The notes beneath the pieces are model-generated. The model was not told the DNA's origin. It was given only the letters and a program-made list of their open reading frames with translations, and ran no database searches. Source: Chitinophaga rupis (GTDB lineage Bacteria > Bacteroidota > Bacteroidia > Chitinophagales > Chitinophagaceae). Taken from it: DNA of 64,000 bases. Of this stretch, positions 1 through 9,239 are shown piece by piece (position 1 is the stretch's first letter; each line of letters opens with the position of its first letter). The position numbers and the translations under genes are program-made. The DNA lies in the NCBI RefSeq assembly GCF_900109685.1, contig NZ_FOBB01000005.1, positions 372,001 to 436,000 on the forward strand. Direction: 5' to 3'.

Positions 1-408
1 ATCAGAGGTAAGATAGAGGTGCAGGTAAAACGCCGCCCGCAGGAACGTTACCTGTTAAGCTCCCTGGAAAAGCTGAGCGTAGCCGCGGCCGCGCCCAATG
101 TACATCCCAGGAAAGAGCTTTCGATTACGAATGTGGACGTTATCGGGAAAGACAGCACCATCGCGGAAACCGCCTGGATAGAAAATGAGCTGGTATTTAC
201 CGGGGAACCGCTGGCAGAGCTGGCAGGCAGGATGGAGCGCTGGTTTGATATGAAGATAACCATTACGGGCACACGCTTACCGCATTTCAGGATGAGCGGC
301 TCATTTAAGGATGAATCGCCGGAACAGGCATTGAAAGCCATCAGCCTGATCACCGGATGTAAATATAAATTCAAGGACCACGTTGCCGTACTTTATGAGG
401 AAAACTAA
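1..408 (+). CDS. FecR-family anti-sigma factor, C-terminal part (5' end outside window)
   Basis: The reading frame is open from base 1, so only the C-terminal ~135 residues are present. The first part fits the end of the periplasmic FecR domain. The last ~70 residues fit the short STN-like domain at the C-terminus of Bacteroidota FecR proteins (DUF4974 type), with the pattern LVFTGEPLAEL...ERWFDMKI...GSFKDESPEQALKAIS. In this family the protein spans the inner membrane, holds an ECF sigma factor, and releases it when its partner SusC/TonB receptor is engaged. The SusC gene 177 bp downstream carries the matching N-terminal STN domain, so the two are probably a signalling pair. The sigma gene would lie upstream of the window. 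Confidence 0.85.
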   Translation: MRGKIEVQVKRRPQERYLLSSLEKLSVAAAAPNVHPRKELSITNVDVIGKDSTIAETAWIENELVFTGEPLAELAGRMERWFDMKITITGTRLPHFRMSGSFKDESPEQALKAISLITGCKYKFKDHVAVLYEEN

Positions 409-484
409 AGCAGTAAACAAACATAAACCGTTTATTAAACTTAAAAGCCACGTTATGTTACCATCAGCCAGACATAAATAAAAA

Positions 485-510
485 ACGGGAAATGTGGCCG
501 CATTTCCCGT
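485..510. terminator. Perfect 10-bp hairpin between fecR and susC
   Basis: The arms acgggaaatg (485-494) and catttcccgt (501-510) pair perfectly around a 6-base loop. On the + strand the hairpin is followed by aaaagcc and not by a T-run. The T-rich side is on the - strand. It may be a weak or bidirectional terminator, or an attenuator in the leader of the SusC gene; no leftward gene nearby needs it. Confidence 0.45.
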
Positions 511-585
511 AAAAGCCAAAATCTCATGCTGGTAAGCTGAATCCTTACCAGGCATGCCATTTTATTAATCTTTCAAACCAAATGT

Positions 586-3500
586 ATGAAAAAATTTGAC
601 TTGTTTGAGGACAGGCATCCTTATGCCTGGAAGTCAATACTGTGTATGAAGTTAACTGTTCTCTTTCTACTCGCCACCGTTCTACAGGCAACTGCCAGTA
701 CCGTTTATTCGCAGGAAGCCAAAGTAACGCTGAAGCAGGAAAATAAAAGCATTAAGCTGCTGTTCCGGAGAATAGCGCAGCAAACCAGCTACCGTTTTAT
801 TTACCAGGAAGATGCTGCTTCCCTGGATAAGCTGGTATCTGTAGACGTGCAGCAGAAACCCGTATCTGAAGTGCTGGACATGGCGCTGAACAATACCGGT
901 TTCGGCTTTCGCATGGTGAATGAAAATCTCATTGTAATATCGCCCAGGGGCAGTGAAATGCAGGATATTGTGCTGAAAGGCCGTATCGTGGATAAGAACA
1001 AGCAGCCCGTGCCTGGCGCCACTATTAAGTTAGAGGGTACTAATAAAGGCACCACCACAGATGCTACCGGTGCATTCACCTTATCCGTACCTGCATCCTC
1101 AAAAGTAACAATAACGGCTATTGGTTTTTTAGCGCAAACCGTCACCGTAACAGACGCAGGCCCGCTCAACATCGTGCTGCAGGAAGATACCAAAGGCCTC
1201 AGCGAAGTAGTGGTGGTAGGGTATGGCGCACAGAAGCGGGAATCCGTAACAGGCGCTGTAGCTACTATTAAAGGCGCCGACCTGATAAAATCACCCGCCA
1301 CTAACCTCAGTAACTCCATTGCCGGCCGTATGCCCGGCGTAACCGCCATGCAAAACACCGGTGAGCCGGGGTATGATGGTTCCACCATCCGTATCCGCGG
1401 TTCCAATACCTTAGGAAATAATGATCCGCTGGTGGTAATAGACGGTGTGGCTGCCCGTACCGGCGGCCTGGAACGTTTAAACCCGGCTGATATTGAGAAT
1501 ATGTCTGTGCTGAAAGATGCCTCTGCAGCCATTTATGGTGCGCGTGCAGCCAATGGCGTTATACTGGTGACTACCAAACGCGGTAAAAGCGGCAAGCCGG
1601 TGCTTACCTATAACTTTAACCAGGGCTGGTCACAACCAACGCATATCCCGGAAATGGCCAATGCACCAGAGTATGCGCAGATCAGGAATGAATTAAGTCT
1701 GTACAAGAACGTAGCACCCGCAGAATGGAGCAACGCCTGGAGCGCCTACAAACAAAACGGTAGCTATACCTCGCCCACATCCGGTAATACCTGGACGCCA
1801 CCTTTCAGTAAAGACGACATTACAAAGTATGCAGATGGTTCCGATCCCTGGGGACATCCGAATACAGACTGGTATAAGTCTACCCTGAAAACCTGGTCGC
1901 CCGTATCCAATCATACTTTACAGCTCTCCGGCGGTACGGATGCTATCCGTTACCTCACCTCTTTCGGTTACCAGAAACAGGACGGTTATTACAAACAATC
2001 CGCCACAGGTTTTGACCAGTACAGCCTGCGCATTAACCTGGATGGTAAGATCAATAAATACATGAGCGTAAGCGTGGACATGTTAGGCCGCCAGGAAAAC
2101 CGCAACTTCCCCACCCGCAGCGCCGGAGATATTTTCCGTATGCTGATGCGTGGAAAGCCCACGGAGCCTGCCTTCTGGCCTAATGGCATGCCCGGTCCGG
2201 ATATTGAATACGGTAACAACCCGGTAGTGATCACCACTGCCCAAACCGGCTATAGCCACGACCGTCGTTATTACGTGCAAACCAACGCCCGCCTGGATAT
2301 CACCATTCCCTGGGTAGAAGGGCTGAAGCTGAGCGGTAACATTGCATTTGATAAATACATTAAACGCACCAAAGACTGGCAAACACCCTGGTACCTGTAC
2401 ACCTGGGATGGTACCAGCTATGAGGCAGATGGTAAAACGCCTAAGCTGAACCGCAGCAAACGCGGTACCGACCAGCCTACGCTGGAACAGGCTGATGAAG
2501 ACCAGGCCAACAAGCTGTTACGCGGTTTGGCCACCTACGACCGCACCTTTAAAGGCGGCCATACGGTGAACCTGGTATTTGGTATGGAAAAGGAAACCGT
2601 GAATAACGATAACTTCTCCGCTTTCCGCAAATACTTTATCTCCACTGCCATCGATCAGCTGGTAGCCGGCGGCGATGCAGAGAAAACCAATGACGGCGGC
2701 GCCTGGGACCGTGCACGCCTCAACTACTTTGGCCGTGCAGCCTATAACTACAAGGAAAAATACCTGGCGGAATTTGTTTGGCGGGTAGATGGTTCCTATA
2801 TGTTCCCGGCTAACAAACGCTTCGGCTTTTTCCCCGGTGTGCTGGCAGGCTGGCGCATTTCCGAAGAAAATTTCTGGAAAGACAATGTAAGCTTCATGAA
2901 CTACCTGAAGCTGCGCGCATCCTGGGGTAAGCTGGGTAACGACCAGATCTATTTTGATGATGATAACGATGGCACCCTCACCTTACAGGAATACCAGTAC
3001 TACGGCACTTATGGCTTTAACAGCTATATCCTGAACAACACGCTCACCAAATCCATACTGGAAGCACGTTTGGCAAACCCCAACATTACCTGGGAAGTAG
3101 CCAATAACTACAACGTAGGTTTGGATGGCCAGCTGCTGGATGGTAAGATCTACTTTGAGCTGGACGCGTTCATTAACAAACGCTCCGGCATCCTGGTGCG
3201 CAGGAATGCCTCTATTCCTCAAAGCACCGGTATGACGCTGCCCGCAGAAAACCTGGGTAAGGTAGATAATAAAGGCTGGGAGTTTAATGTAGGCTATACC
3301 AACAAAGCAGGTGAGCTAAGCTATAATGTAAGCGTGAACGGCGGTTATGCCAAGAACACTATCAAGTTCTGGGATGAGCCGCCCGGCGCACCGGACTGGC
3401 AGAAATCAACCGGCCGTACCATGAATACCCAGATCTATTATGAATACGATGGCGTGTTCAAAGACTTTAATGATATCAAGAACAACACCATTGATTATAG

Positions 3501-4068
3501 CGCGCTTACCAACGACCTGCGCCCCGGCGATATGAAGTTCAAAGATGTTAACGGCGATGGTAAAATAAACGGAGATGATAAGACGCGTATGACAAAAAAC
3601 AGCCAGCCTACTTTTACCGGTGGCTTAAATGCAAACCTGCAGTTTAAGAACTTCGATTTCTCTATGCTGATCCAGGGCGCTACCGGCGGGGCTATCCACA
3701 TCAATACAGAATCCGGCGAAATCGGCAACTTCACCAAGGATTACTTTGATCACCGCTGGAGCCCGGATAATCCCAGCAGTGTAGATCCGCGCGTGAACGA
3801 CCGTAATGATACCTATTGGGCCACCGGCAATACCTACTGGTTCCGCAGCACCAATTACATACGCCTGAAAAATGTGGAGCTGGGTTATAACCTGTCCGAC
3901 CTGGTGAAAAGACGTGTAGGCATCAGCTCCCTGCGGATATATGTGAACTGTTTGAACCTGTTTACGGTAGACAAGCTGAAGATACTGGATCCGGAATCCA
4001 TTAATGGTAACGGGCAGTACTATCCGCAGTCAAGAGTGATCAATGCAGGGTTTTCATTAACATTTTAA
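586..4068 (+). CDS. SusC/RagA-family TonB-dependent outer-membrane receptor with STN domain
   Basis: This 1160-aa outer-membrane transporter imports an oligosaccharide or similar ligand together with its SusD partner. After an N-terminal export signal (hydrophobic core about residues 20-40) come an STN domain (about 45-117), a carboxypeptidase-regulatory-like beta domain (about 127-200), a TonB-box-like stretch with SEVVVVGYGAQKR (about 205-217), a plug domain, and a 22-strand-type barrel ending in the usual terminal aromatic (GFSLTF). The STN domain indicates transcriptional signalling through the FecR protein just upstream. The ATG at 586 is preferred to an out-of-frame ATG 4 bases earlier. 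SusD follows after 11 bp, so the two are co-transcribed. The substrate cannot be read from the sequence. Confidence 0.95.
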   Translation: MKKFDLFEDRHPYAWKSILCMKLTVLFLLATVLQATASTVYSQEAKVTLKQENKSIKLLFRRIAQQTSYRFIYQEDAASLDKLVSVDVQQKPVSEVLDMALNNTGFGFRMVNENLIVISPRGSEMQDIVLKGRIVDKNKQPVPGATIKLEGTNKGTTTDATGAFTLSVPASSKVTITAIGFLAQTVTVTDAGPLNIVLQEDTKGLSEVVVVGYGAQKRESVTGAVATIKGADLIKSPATNLSNSIAGRMPGVTAMQNTGEPGYDGSTIRIRGSNTLGNNDPLVVIDGVAARTGGLERLNPADIENMSVLKDASAAIYGARAANGVILVTTKRGKSGKPVLTYNFNQGWSQPTHIPEMANAPEYAQIRNELSLYKNVAPAEWSNAWSAYKQNGSYTSPTSGNTWTPPFSKDDITKYADGSDPWGHPNTDWYKSTLKTWSPVSNHTLQLSGGTDAIRYLTSFGYQKQDGYYKQSATGFDQYSLRINLDGKINKYMSVSVDMLGRQENRNFPTRSAGDIFRMLMRGKPTEPAFWPNGMPGPDIEYGNNPVVITTAQTGYSHDRRYYVQTNARLDITIPWVEGLKLSGNIAFDKYIKRTKDWQTPWYLYTWDGTSYEADGKTPKLNRSKRGTDQPTLEQADEDQANKLLRGLATYDRTFKGGHTVNLVFGMEKETVNNDNFSAFRKYFISTAIDQLVAGGDAEKTNDGGAWDRARLNYFGRAAYNYKEKYLAEFVWRVDGSYMFPANKRFGFFPGVLAGWRISEENFWKDNVSFMNYLKLRASWGKLGNDQIYFDDDNDGTLTLQEYQYYGTYGFNSYILNNTLTKSILEARLANPNITWEVANNYNVGLDGQLLDGKIYFELDAFINKRSGILVRRNASIPQSTGMTLPAENLGKVDNKGWEFNVGYTNKAGELSYNVSVNGGYAKNTIKFWDEPPGAPDWQKSTGRTMNTQIYYEYDGVFKDFNDIKNNTIDYSALTNDLRPGDMKFKDVNGDGKINGDDKTRMTKNSQPTFTGGLNANLQFKNFDFSMLIQGATGGAIHINTESGEIGNFTKDYFDHRWSPDNPSSVDPRVNDRNDTYWATGNTYWFRSTNYIRLKNVELGYNLSDLVKRRVGISSLRIYVNCLNLFTVDKLKILDPESINGNGQYYPQSRVINAGFSLTF

Positions 4069-4079
4069 AGACTAACAGT

Positions 4080-5921
4080 ATGCAGCACACAATAAAACGT
4101 ATATACATGGGGGTGGCCTTAGTGGCAGGATTGATGATAACCGCGTGTAACAAGGATTTCCTGAACACCCAGCCCCGGGACGAAGCCGCAGAAGACCTCG
4201 TGTTCAGCGATCCCGGTTTAACAGAAGCATTTGTGAACGATATCTATAACGGCTTAAGCAGCGGCGGTTTCCTGGAAACCATGCTGTCATCTGCTACAGA
4301 CGAATCTATGTTCACCCACGGTTATGGAATGAAGAACATGGTAGAAGCTACCATTAACCCAACGGATGCGGAATATATAACCAACCGCAGCACCATGAAG
4401 TGGGATGAAATGTATAAAAGGATCAGGGCCTGTAATAAATTCTTTAGTAAAATAGCCGACGTACCTTTTGATGATGCCAGCGTAAAAGACCGGCTAAAAG
4501 GGGAAACCTATTTTCTGCGCGCCTATTTCTATCACCAGCTGGTACGCGGTTATGGTGCCGTGCCGCTGGTAACGGAAGTATACAAGCTGGGGCAAACAGA
4601 CTACACCATTGCCCGCAGTACTTTTGAAGAGTGTGTGAACTTTATAGTAAAGGACTGTGATTCCGCCGCTTATTTCCTGAAGGCCAAAGAAGGCATCACC
4701 GTAAAAGGCCGTGCCACAGAAGGTGCAGCCCTGGCGCTGAAATCACGTATACTGTTGTATGCAGCCAGCGACCTGCATGATATACCCACGGCCAAAAGCA
4801 AAGCAACCACTATTGCAGGCTTTGGCCAACCGGAAGTGCTGGGTTATGTAAGCGGCGACCGTACGGCACGCTGGCAAAAGGCCAAAGACGCTGCCAAAGC
4901 GCTCATTGACCGCAACATGTACGCTCTTCAAAGCCCGGACCCTGCCAGCAGGGAAGAGGCTACCGCCAATATCCAGGGTATGTTCCTGAAAGATAACAGT
5001 GAAAGCATTTTTTCCCGTTACTTTAAAAATGATAAAGATGAACCGGGCGGTAACATTGGTTTGTACAATGGTTTGAACGGTTATCATAACTGGGCCGGCA
5101 ACACGCCCACGCAATTGCTGGTAGATGATTATGAAATGAATGATGGCACTGCGTTCGACTGGAGTAATGCTGCACACAAGGCTAATCCTTACCAGAACCG
5201 CGATCCGCGTTTTTACGCCACCATCATCTACGATGGCTCACACTGGCGCAAACGCCCCGCAGATGTGCAGGCCAAAGATCCGTTCAACCAGGCGCAAACC
5301 GGCCGCTACGAAGTATGGAACGGCACTCAGATCGTACCCAACCCCGGACTGGATACCCGCTCCGGACCCGTGGAAGACTGGAACGGATCCTTTACAGGCT
5401 ACTACTTTAAAAAGTTTATTGATACTACGGTAGATGCACAGTTCTATAACCAGGAAGTACCTTACCCGTTCTTCCGTTATACGGAAGTGATCCTGAATTA
5501 CGTGGAAGCCTGTATTGAGCTGCACCAGGATGCAGAAGCGCGCACCTATCTGAACATGATCCGCAGGCGTGCCGCCATGCCGGACATCACCGCCTCCGGC
5601 GATGAGCTGCGCACCCGTTATCGCAAAGAACGCGAAATTGAAATGGCTTTTGAAGAACAGCGTTTTTACGACGTGCGCCGCTGGATGATACCGCAAAACA
5701 CCGTGGGCCGGCCATTGAAAGGCATTAGTATTACCGCCACCTTAAAACCCGGCAGCAAGATAACGGTGTACCGTTATGATCCCACAAATTATAATTACGT
5801 GTACACCCCCATTACCATGGAAGCGGAAAAGCGCCTGTGGCAGGATAAAATGTATTTTATGCCCATCCAGCGCGATGAAATAAACCGGAATAGTAAGCTG
5901 GTGCAGAATCCTGGCTATTAA
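4080..5921 (+). CDS. SusD/RagB-family nutrient-binding outer-membrane lipoprotein
   Basis: This 613-aa surface lipoprotein caps the SusC barrel and binds the ligand. The lipobox ITAC places the lipidated cysteine at residue 23. The early FLNTQPRDE stretch, the C-terminal REIEMAFEEQRFYDVRRWM signature and the closing PIQRDEINRNSKLVQNPGY are all hallmarks of SusD/RagB proteins. The gene starts 11 bp after the SusC stop and is followed by a strong terminator at 6037-6067, so the susC-susD unit ends here. No glycoside hydrolase follows, so the substrate remains unknown. Confidence 0.95.
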   Translation: MQHTIKRIYMGVALVAGLMITACNKDFLNTQPRDEAAEDLVFSDPGLTEAFVNDIYNGLSSGGFLETMLSSATDESMFTHGYGMKNMVEATINPTDAEYITNRSTMKWDEMYKRIRACNKFFSKIADVPFDDASVKDRLKGETYFLRAYFYHQLVRGYGAVPLVTEVYKLGQTDYTIARSTFEECVNFIVKDCDSAAYFLKAKEGITVKGRATEGAALALKSRILLYAASDLHDIPTAKSKATTIAGFGQPEVLGYVSGDRTARWQKAKDAAKALIDRNMYALQSPDPASREEATANIQGMFLKDNSESIFSRYFKNDKDEPGGNIGLYNGLNGYHNWAGNTPTQLLVDDYEMNDGTAFDWSNAAHKANPYQNRDPRFYATIIYDGSHWRKRPADVQAKDPFNQAQTGRYEVWNGTQIVPNPGLDTRSGPVEDWNGSFTGYYFKKFIDTTVDAQFYNQEVPYPFFRYTEVILNYVEACIELHQDAEARTYLNMIRRRAAMPDITASGDELRTRYRKEREIEMAFEEQRFYDVRRWMIPQNTVGRPLKGISITATLKPGSKITVYRYDPTNYNYVYTPITMEAEKRLWQDKMYFMPIQRDEINRNSKLVQNPGY

Positions 5922-5927
5922 TAGTCC

Positions 5928-6002
5928 ATGGTCCATAGTCGATGGTCCATGGCCTGTTGCGTAGCAATAGCACAGCGCGGTATGCTATGGACTATGGACC
6001 AT
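5928..6002. repeat. Palindromic intergenic repeat (ctatggaccatgg family)
   Basis: atggtccatagtc (5928-5940) and its exact reverse complement gactatggaccat (5990-6002) flank about 49 bases. Further copies of the same word occur at 6159-6176 and 9076-9092, with a diverged one at 6183-6194. The family occupies gaps between genes, as dispersed short palindromic repeats do in many Bacteroidota genomes. One short spurious reading frame at 6120-6341 is built largely from it. Confidence 0.7.
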
Positions 6003-6036
6003 TGACCTTATTTCCATCCATCAGTTGTAACACTCT

Positions 6037-6067
6037 GTAATGTCCTGCTCCCCCCGCAGGACATTAC
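6037..6067 (+). terminator. Terminator hairpin after susD
   Basis: A perfect 12-bp stem, gtaatgtcctgc (6037-6048) and gcaggacattac (6056-6067), closes a loop of one T and six C. AT-rich sequence (tatttaaataatt) follows. It lies 115 bp after the SusD stop and is the obvious transcription end for susC-susD. Confidence 0.75.
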
Positions 6068-6158
6068 TATTTAAATAATTAGTAGCTACCTGTTATAAAG
6101 CCACCTTTATAGCCTATTCTTGTACTACAGTAGGCTGCGCAGTAGGCAATGGCCCATC

Positions 6159-6194
6159 GACTATGGACCATGGACTGCAATCTATAGTCCGTGG
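6159..6194. repeat. Second copies of the ctatggaccatgg repeat
   Basis: gactatggaccatggact (6159-6176) is followed by a diverged inverted copy, tatagtccgtgg (6183-6194). The word belongs to the same family as 5928-6002 and 9076-9092. Confidence 0.6.
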
Positions 6195-6246
6195 ACGTTT
6201 GCAAAATGGAAAAATCAGCTTAATTTGATACCTCAATCAATATCTT

Positions 6247-7560
6247 ATGAAGAAAACATGCTTAAGGCTGGTACTGGTATCATTGGCCGGTACCGTTTTG
6301 CTTACTTCGTGTGGGCATCAGGGTGGGGAAGGTTCCGGTAAGGATACCACTGCCCAGGTTGGGTTAACACCTGATGCAGACAATGTAGGTTTAAAGCTAC
6401 CCGCTGGTTTCGGCGCTATTAAGGTAGCTGACAGCCTGGGTAAAGCACGCCACCTGGTGGTAACGCCCCAGGGCGATATTTATGTAAAGCTGAATAGCTT
6501 AAAAGACGGTAAAGGCATCGTTCGCCTGCACGACGCTAATGGCGATGGTAAGGCCGACGAGCAAACTGCTTTTGGCGATTACGGTGGCACCGGCATCACC
6601 CTTAAGAACGGCTATTTATACGCCTCTTCAGATACAGCCGTGTTCCGTTACAAGCTGGATGACAGCAGCCATGTTACCAACCCGGACCAGCCGGAAAAGA
6701 TCATTGGCGGTTTAATTGACCGTCACCAGCACGAAAGCAAATCCATTGTGCTGGATAACAATGGCAATATTTACGTGAACATTGGCGCGTACTCCAATGC
6801 CTGCCAGGAAAAAGACCGTACCGCTGGTTCCAAGGGCATGAAACCTTGCCCCATCCTGGATTCCGCAGGCGGCATCTGGCAGTTTAAAGCCGATCAGCAG
6901 AACCAGACCTACGGCACCGGTAAGCGTTATGCCACCGGCTTACGCAATGTAGTAGGGCTGGATTGGAACCAGGATCAGAACGCGCTGTTCGTAATGCAGC
7001 ACGGCCGCGACCAGCTGCATGATATGTGGCCCAAGCTGTTCACGGAAACACAATCTGCTAACCTGCCTGCAGAATGTATGTACCGCTTAAAAGAAGGCGT
7101 AGACTGCGGCTGGCCTTACATTTATTACGACCAGGAGCAAAAGAAGAAAATACTGGCGCCTGAATTTGGCGGCGATGGTAAAAAAACAGCCGGTGAAAAT
7201 GCAGAAGATCCGCAGATCGCGTTCCCTGCACACATGGCGCCAAACGGGCTGCTGTTCTATACCGGCGATATGTTCCCCGCAAAATATAAGAACGGCGCTT
7301 TCATTGCTTTCCATGGCTCCTGGAACCGCTCTCCTGAAAACCAGCAGGGTTACTATGTGGTGTTTGTTCCTTTTGAAGGCGGCAAACCTACCGGTAATTT
7401 TGAAGTGTTTGCTGATGGTTTTGCAGGAACAGATAAAGTAGTTTCTCCCGGCGATGCCAAACACCGTCCCTGCGGCCTGGCACAAGGCCCGGATGGTTCT
7501 TTGTATGTCTCAGACGATACAAAAGGGACCATCTACCGCATTATCTACAAAAAATCATAA
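6247..7560 (+). CDS. Sorbosone/PQQ-dependent sugar dehydrogenase family lipoprotein
   Basis: This 437-aa periplasmic or surface lipoprotein has the lipobox LLTSC (Cys22) and the six-bladed beta-propeller fold expected of the glucose/sorbosone dehydrogenase family. Support comes from the order of GRDQLHDMWP, the CGWPYIYYD stretch, the HMAPNGLLFYTG motif, the FHGSWNR motif and the closing DGSLYVSDDTKGTIYRI blade. Family members oxidise sugars or aldoses with PQQ, but many Bacteroidota homologues have no proven cofactor or substrate. The gene sits alone between the SusCD terminator and its own terminator at 7580-7617. Confidence 0.85.
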   Translation: MKKTCLRLVLVSLAGTVLLTSCGHQGGEGSGKDTTAQVGLTPDADNVGLKLPAGFGAIKVADSLGKARHLVVTPQGDIYVKLNSLKDGKGIVRLHDANGDGKADEQTAFGDYGGTGITLKNGYLYASSDTAVFRYKLDDSSHVTNPDQPEKIIGGLIDRHQHESKSIVLDNNGNIYVNIGAYSNACQEKDRTAGSKGMKPCPILDSAGGIWQFKADQQNQTYGTGKRYATGLRNVVGLDWNQDQNALFVMQHGRDQLHDMWPKLFTETQSANLPAECMYRLKEGVDCGWPYIYYDQEQKKKILAPEFGGDGKKTAGENAEDPQIAFPAHMAPNGLLFYTGDMFPAKYKNGAFIAFHGSWNRSPENQQGYYVVFVPFEGGKPTGNFEVFADGFAGTDKVVSPGDAKHRPCGLAQGPDGSLYVSDDTKGTIYRIIYKKS

Positions 7561-7579
7561 ATCCCTTCGGGTGTTGTAC

Positions 7580-7617
7580 AAAGTAAAATGCCGCAAATGT
7601 TCGCGGCATTTTACTTT
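7580..7617 (+). terminator. Terminator after the sugar dehydrogenase gene
   Basis: A perfect 15-bp stem joins aaagtaaaatgccgc (7580-7594) and gcggcattttacttt (7603-7617), with an 8-base loop and a T-rich tail. It closes the dehydrogenase transcript 20 bp after the stop. The tail overlaps the candidate -7 box of the next gene. Confidence 0.8.
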
Positions 7618-7625
7618 TATATTTG
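7618..7625 (+). promoter_or_regulatory. Candidate -7 promoter box (TATATTTG) of the M1 peptidase gene
   Basis: TATATTTG fits the Bacteroidota -7 consensus TAnnTTTG exactly. It ends five bases before the ATG at 7631, which would put the transcription start at or next to the start codon. No clear TTG/TTTG -33 box is seen at the expected spacing, so the call is tentative. Confidence 0.4.
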
Positions 7626-7630
7626 CAGCA

Positions 7631-9058
7631 ATGAACTTAAGACAAGCAATCGTTACTTTCCTTTTTATAATTTTTTCTACACAACTTTTTGCACAAGCAG
7701 AAACGGTCCCGGCTAATGTAATACCTGCATATAAATGGTGGAACCTATTGCATTACACTATTGATATCACACCTGATTATAAAACAAGATCTATCAGCGG
7801 TACTAACAGTATAGAGTTTACTGCTTTACAAACCAGCAAAATAATGCGGATTGACCTGCAGGCGCCAATGATCATCACCAATATCGCCTGGAAAAATTCA
7901 CTCCTTACATTCAAAAAAGAAAAGAACGCTTACATTATTACTTTCCCCGAAAATATCATCAAAGGCAAAACAGAAACCATTATAGTTTCCTTTAAAGGAC
8001 ATCCGCAGGTTGCGCACAAGCCGCCATTTGGTAGTGGATGGATTTGGGCAACCGATAAAAAAGGAAGGCCCTGGATCAGTGTTGCATGCGAAGGGTCCGG
8101 TGCAAGTATCTGGTTGCCGTGTAAACAAGTGTTGTATGATGAACCTGACCATGGAATTACATTTGGCATTACGGTTCCCGATACCCTCATAGCAATTGCC
8201 AACGGGCGTCTGCAGTGGAAAATCAATAATAACAATGGGACATCAACATACAAATGGAATGTAACAGCTCCTATCAACAACTATAACATCATTCCATACA
8301 TTGGAAAATATGTAACCTGGCATAAAGACTATGCCGGCATCAAAGGCAAGCTTGATTGCGATTATTGGGTATTGGATTACAGCCTGCATAAAGCGCAAAA
8401 GCATTTAAACCAGGCGGATACTATGTTGCGCTGTTTTGAATATTGGATGGGTCCATATCCATTTTATGAAGACAGCTATAAGCTGGTAGAAGCACCCATG
8501 CCTGGAATGGAGCACCAAAGCGCCGTAGCATATGGGAACGGTTTTGAGAACGGCTATTCCGGCAAAAATCTTTCAGGAACAGTATGGGGTTTAAAATGGG
8601 ATTTTATATTGATACATGAAAGCGGGCATGAATGGTTTGGCAACAGCGTTACTGCGGCCAATGATGGGGAAAGCTGGATCCACGAAGGCTTTACAAAGTA
8701 CCTTGAAGTGCTTTATACGGATTATGTCTTTGGCAAAAAGGCAGGTAATGAATATGCAGCCGGTATAGCGAAAAGAATAAAAAATGATGCGCCCGTTATT
8801 GGCAGCGGTTCATCTGATGCCTATTATAAAGGCAGTGCCATGCTGCACATGATAAGACAAATAATAGGCGACACAGCATTCAGAAACTGGCTGCACAGCT
8901 TAACTGCTGAATTTTCGCATCATACTATTACTACACAGCAGATCCTGGCGCATCTCAACAGTTACACTAAAAAGGATTTTACATCAATCTTTAATCAATA
9001 CCTGCGCACAACACAAATGCCTGCGGCATTAGTTCCATCCCGCCATTCCCCGCAATAA
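7631..9058 (+). CDS. Exported M1-family zinc metallopeptidase (short form)
   Basis: This 475-aa M1-type peptidase has a signal peptide ending near FAQA (residue ~22). The zinc site is HEXXH-X18-E, read as HESGH at residues 329-333 with the third ligand Glu352. A GMEH stretch near residue 292 replaces the usual GxMEN substrate-binding loop. The chain ends about 120 residues after the zinc site, so the long C-terminal helical domain of classical M1 enzymes is missing. The ATG at 7631 is chosen because it begins the signal peptide; an upstream in-frame extension would run back through the terminator and the dehydrogenase gene. The gene is visibly more AT-rich than its neighbours (20/60 and 24/60 G+C in two lines counted). 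It stands alone. Confidence 0.88.
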   Translation: MNLRQAIVTFLFIIFSTQLFAQAETVPANVIPAYKWWNLLHYTIDITPDYKTRSISGTNSIEFTALQTSKIMRIDLQAPMIITNIAWKNSLLTFKKEKNAYIITFPENIIKGKTETIIVSFKGHPQVAHKPPFGSGWIWATDKKGRPWISVACEGSGASIWLPCKQVLYDEPDHGITFGITVPDTLIAIANGRLQWKINNNNGTSTYKWNVTAPINNYNIIPYIGKYVTWHKDYAGIKGKLDCDYWVLDYSLHKAQKHLNQADTMLRCFEYWMGPYPFYEDSYKLVEAPMPGMEHQSAVAYGNGFENGYSGKNLSGTVWGLKWDFILIHESGHEWFGNSVTAANDGESWIHEGFTKYLEVLYTDYVFGKKAGNEYAAGIAKRIKNDAPVIGSGSSDAYYKGSAMLHMIRQIIGDTAFRNWLHSLTAEFSHHTITTQQILAHLNSYTKKDFTSIFNQYLRTTQMPAALVPSRHSPQ

Positions 9059-9075
9059 CATCCCATCGCAGTAAG

Positions 9076-9092
9076 CTATGGACCATGGACTA
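9076..9092. repeat. Copy of the ctatggaccatgg repeat
   Basis: ctatggaccatggacta lies in the gap between the M1 peptidase and the TcB-TcC gene. It shares the core word with 5928-6002 and 6159-6176. Confidence 0.6.
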
Positions 9093-9239
9093 AATAAACC
9101 GTCCACTCCCAAATCCCATCCGTTTTCCCCCTGATCCCTGCCATTAGGAAAAATAAATGCTCGTTTTTTCCACAATTTTCTACCTTCGTAATTGTTCAGT
9201 GAAAATATTTTGACGAACCCCAAATGCTGTAACCCCAAA

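Larger units (their letters stand above)
5922..6246. other. 325-bp intergenic region: repeats plus terminator
   Basis: This gap holds the palindromic repeat at 5928-6002, the terminator at 6037-6067 and two more repeat words at 6159-6194. I see no gene in it. The promoter of the following dehydrogenase gene should lie in the last 60 bases, but no clean TAnnTTTG box is present; taatttg near 6219 is one base short. Confidence 0.6.

Noticed and set aside
6120..6341. Small open frame overlapping the dehydrogenase start
   Set aside because: Its first half is built from palindromic repeat sequence, and its second half runs out of frame through the dehydrogenase signal peptide.
9192..9239. Upstream TTG start for the TcB-TcC gene
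   Set aside because: It adds 16 residues (FSENILTNPKCC...) with no family match; the ATG at 9240 is the better start.
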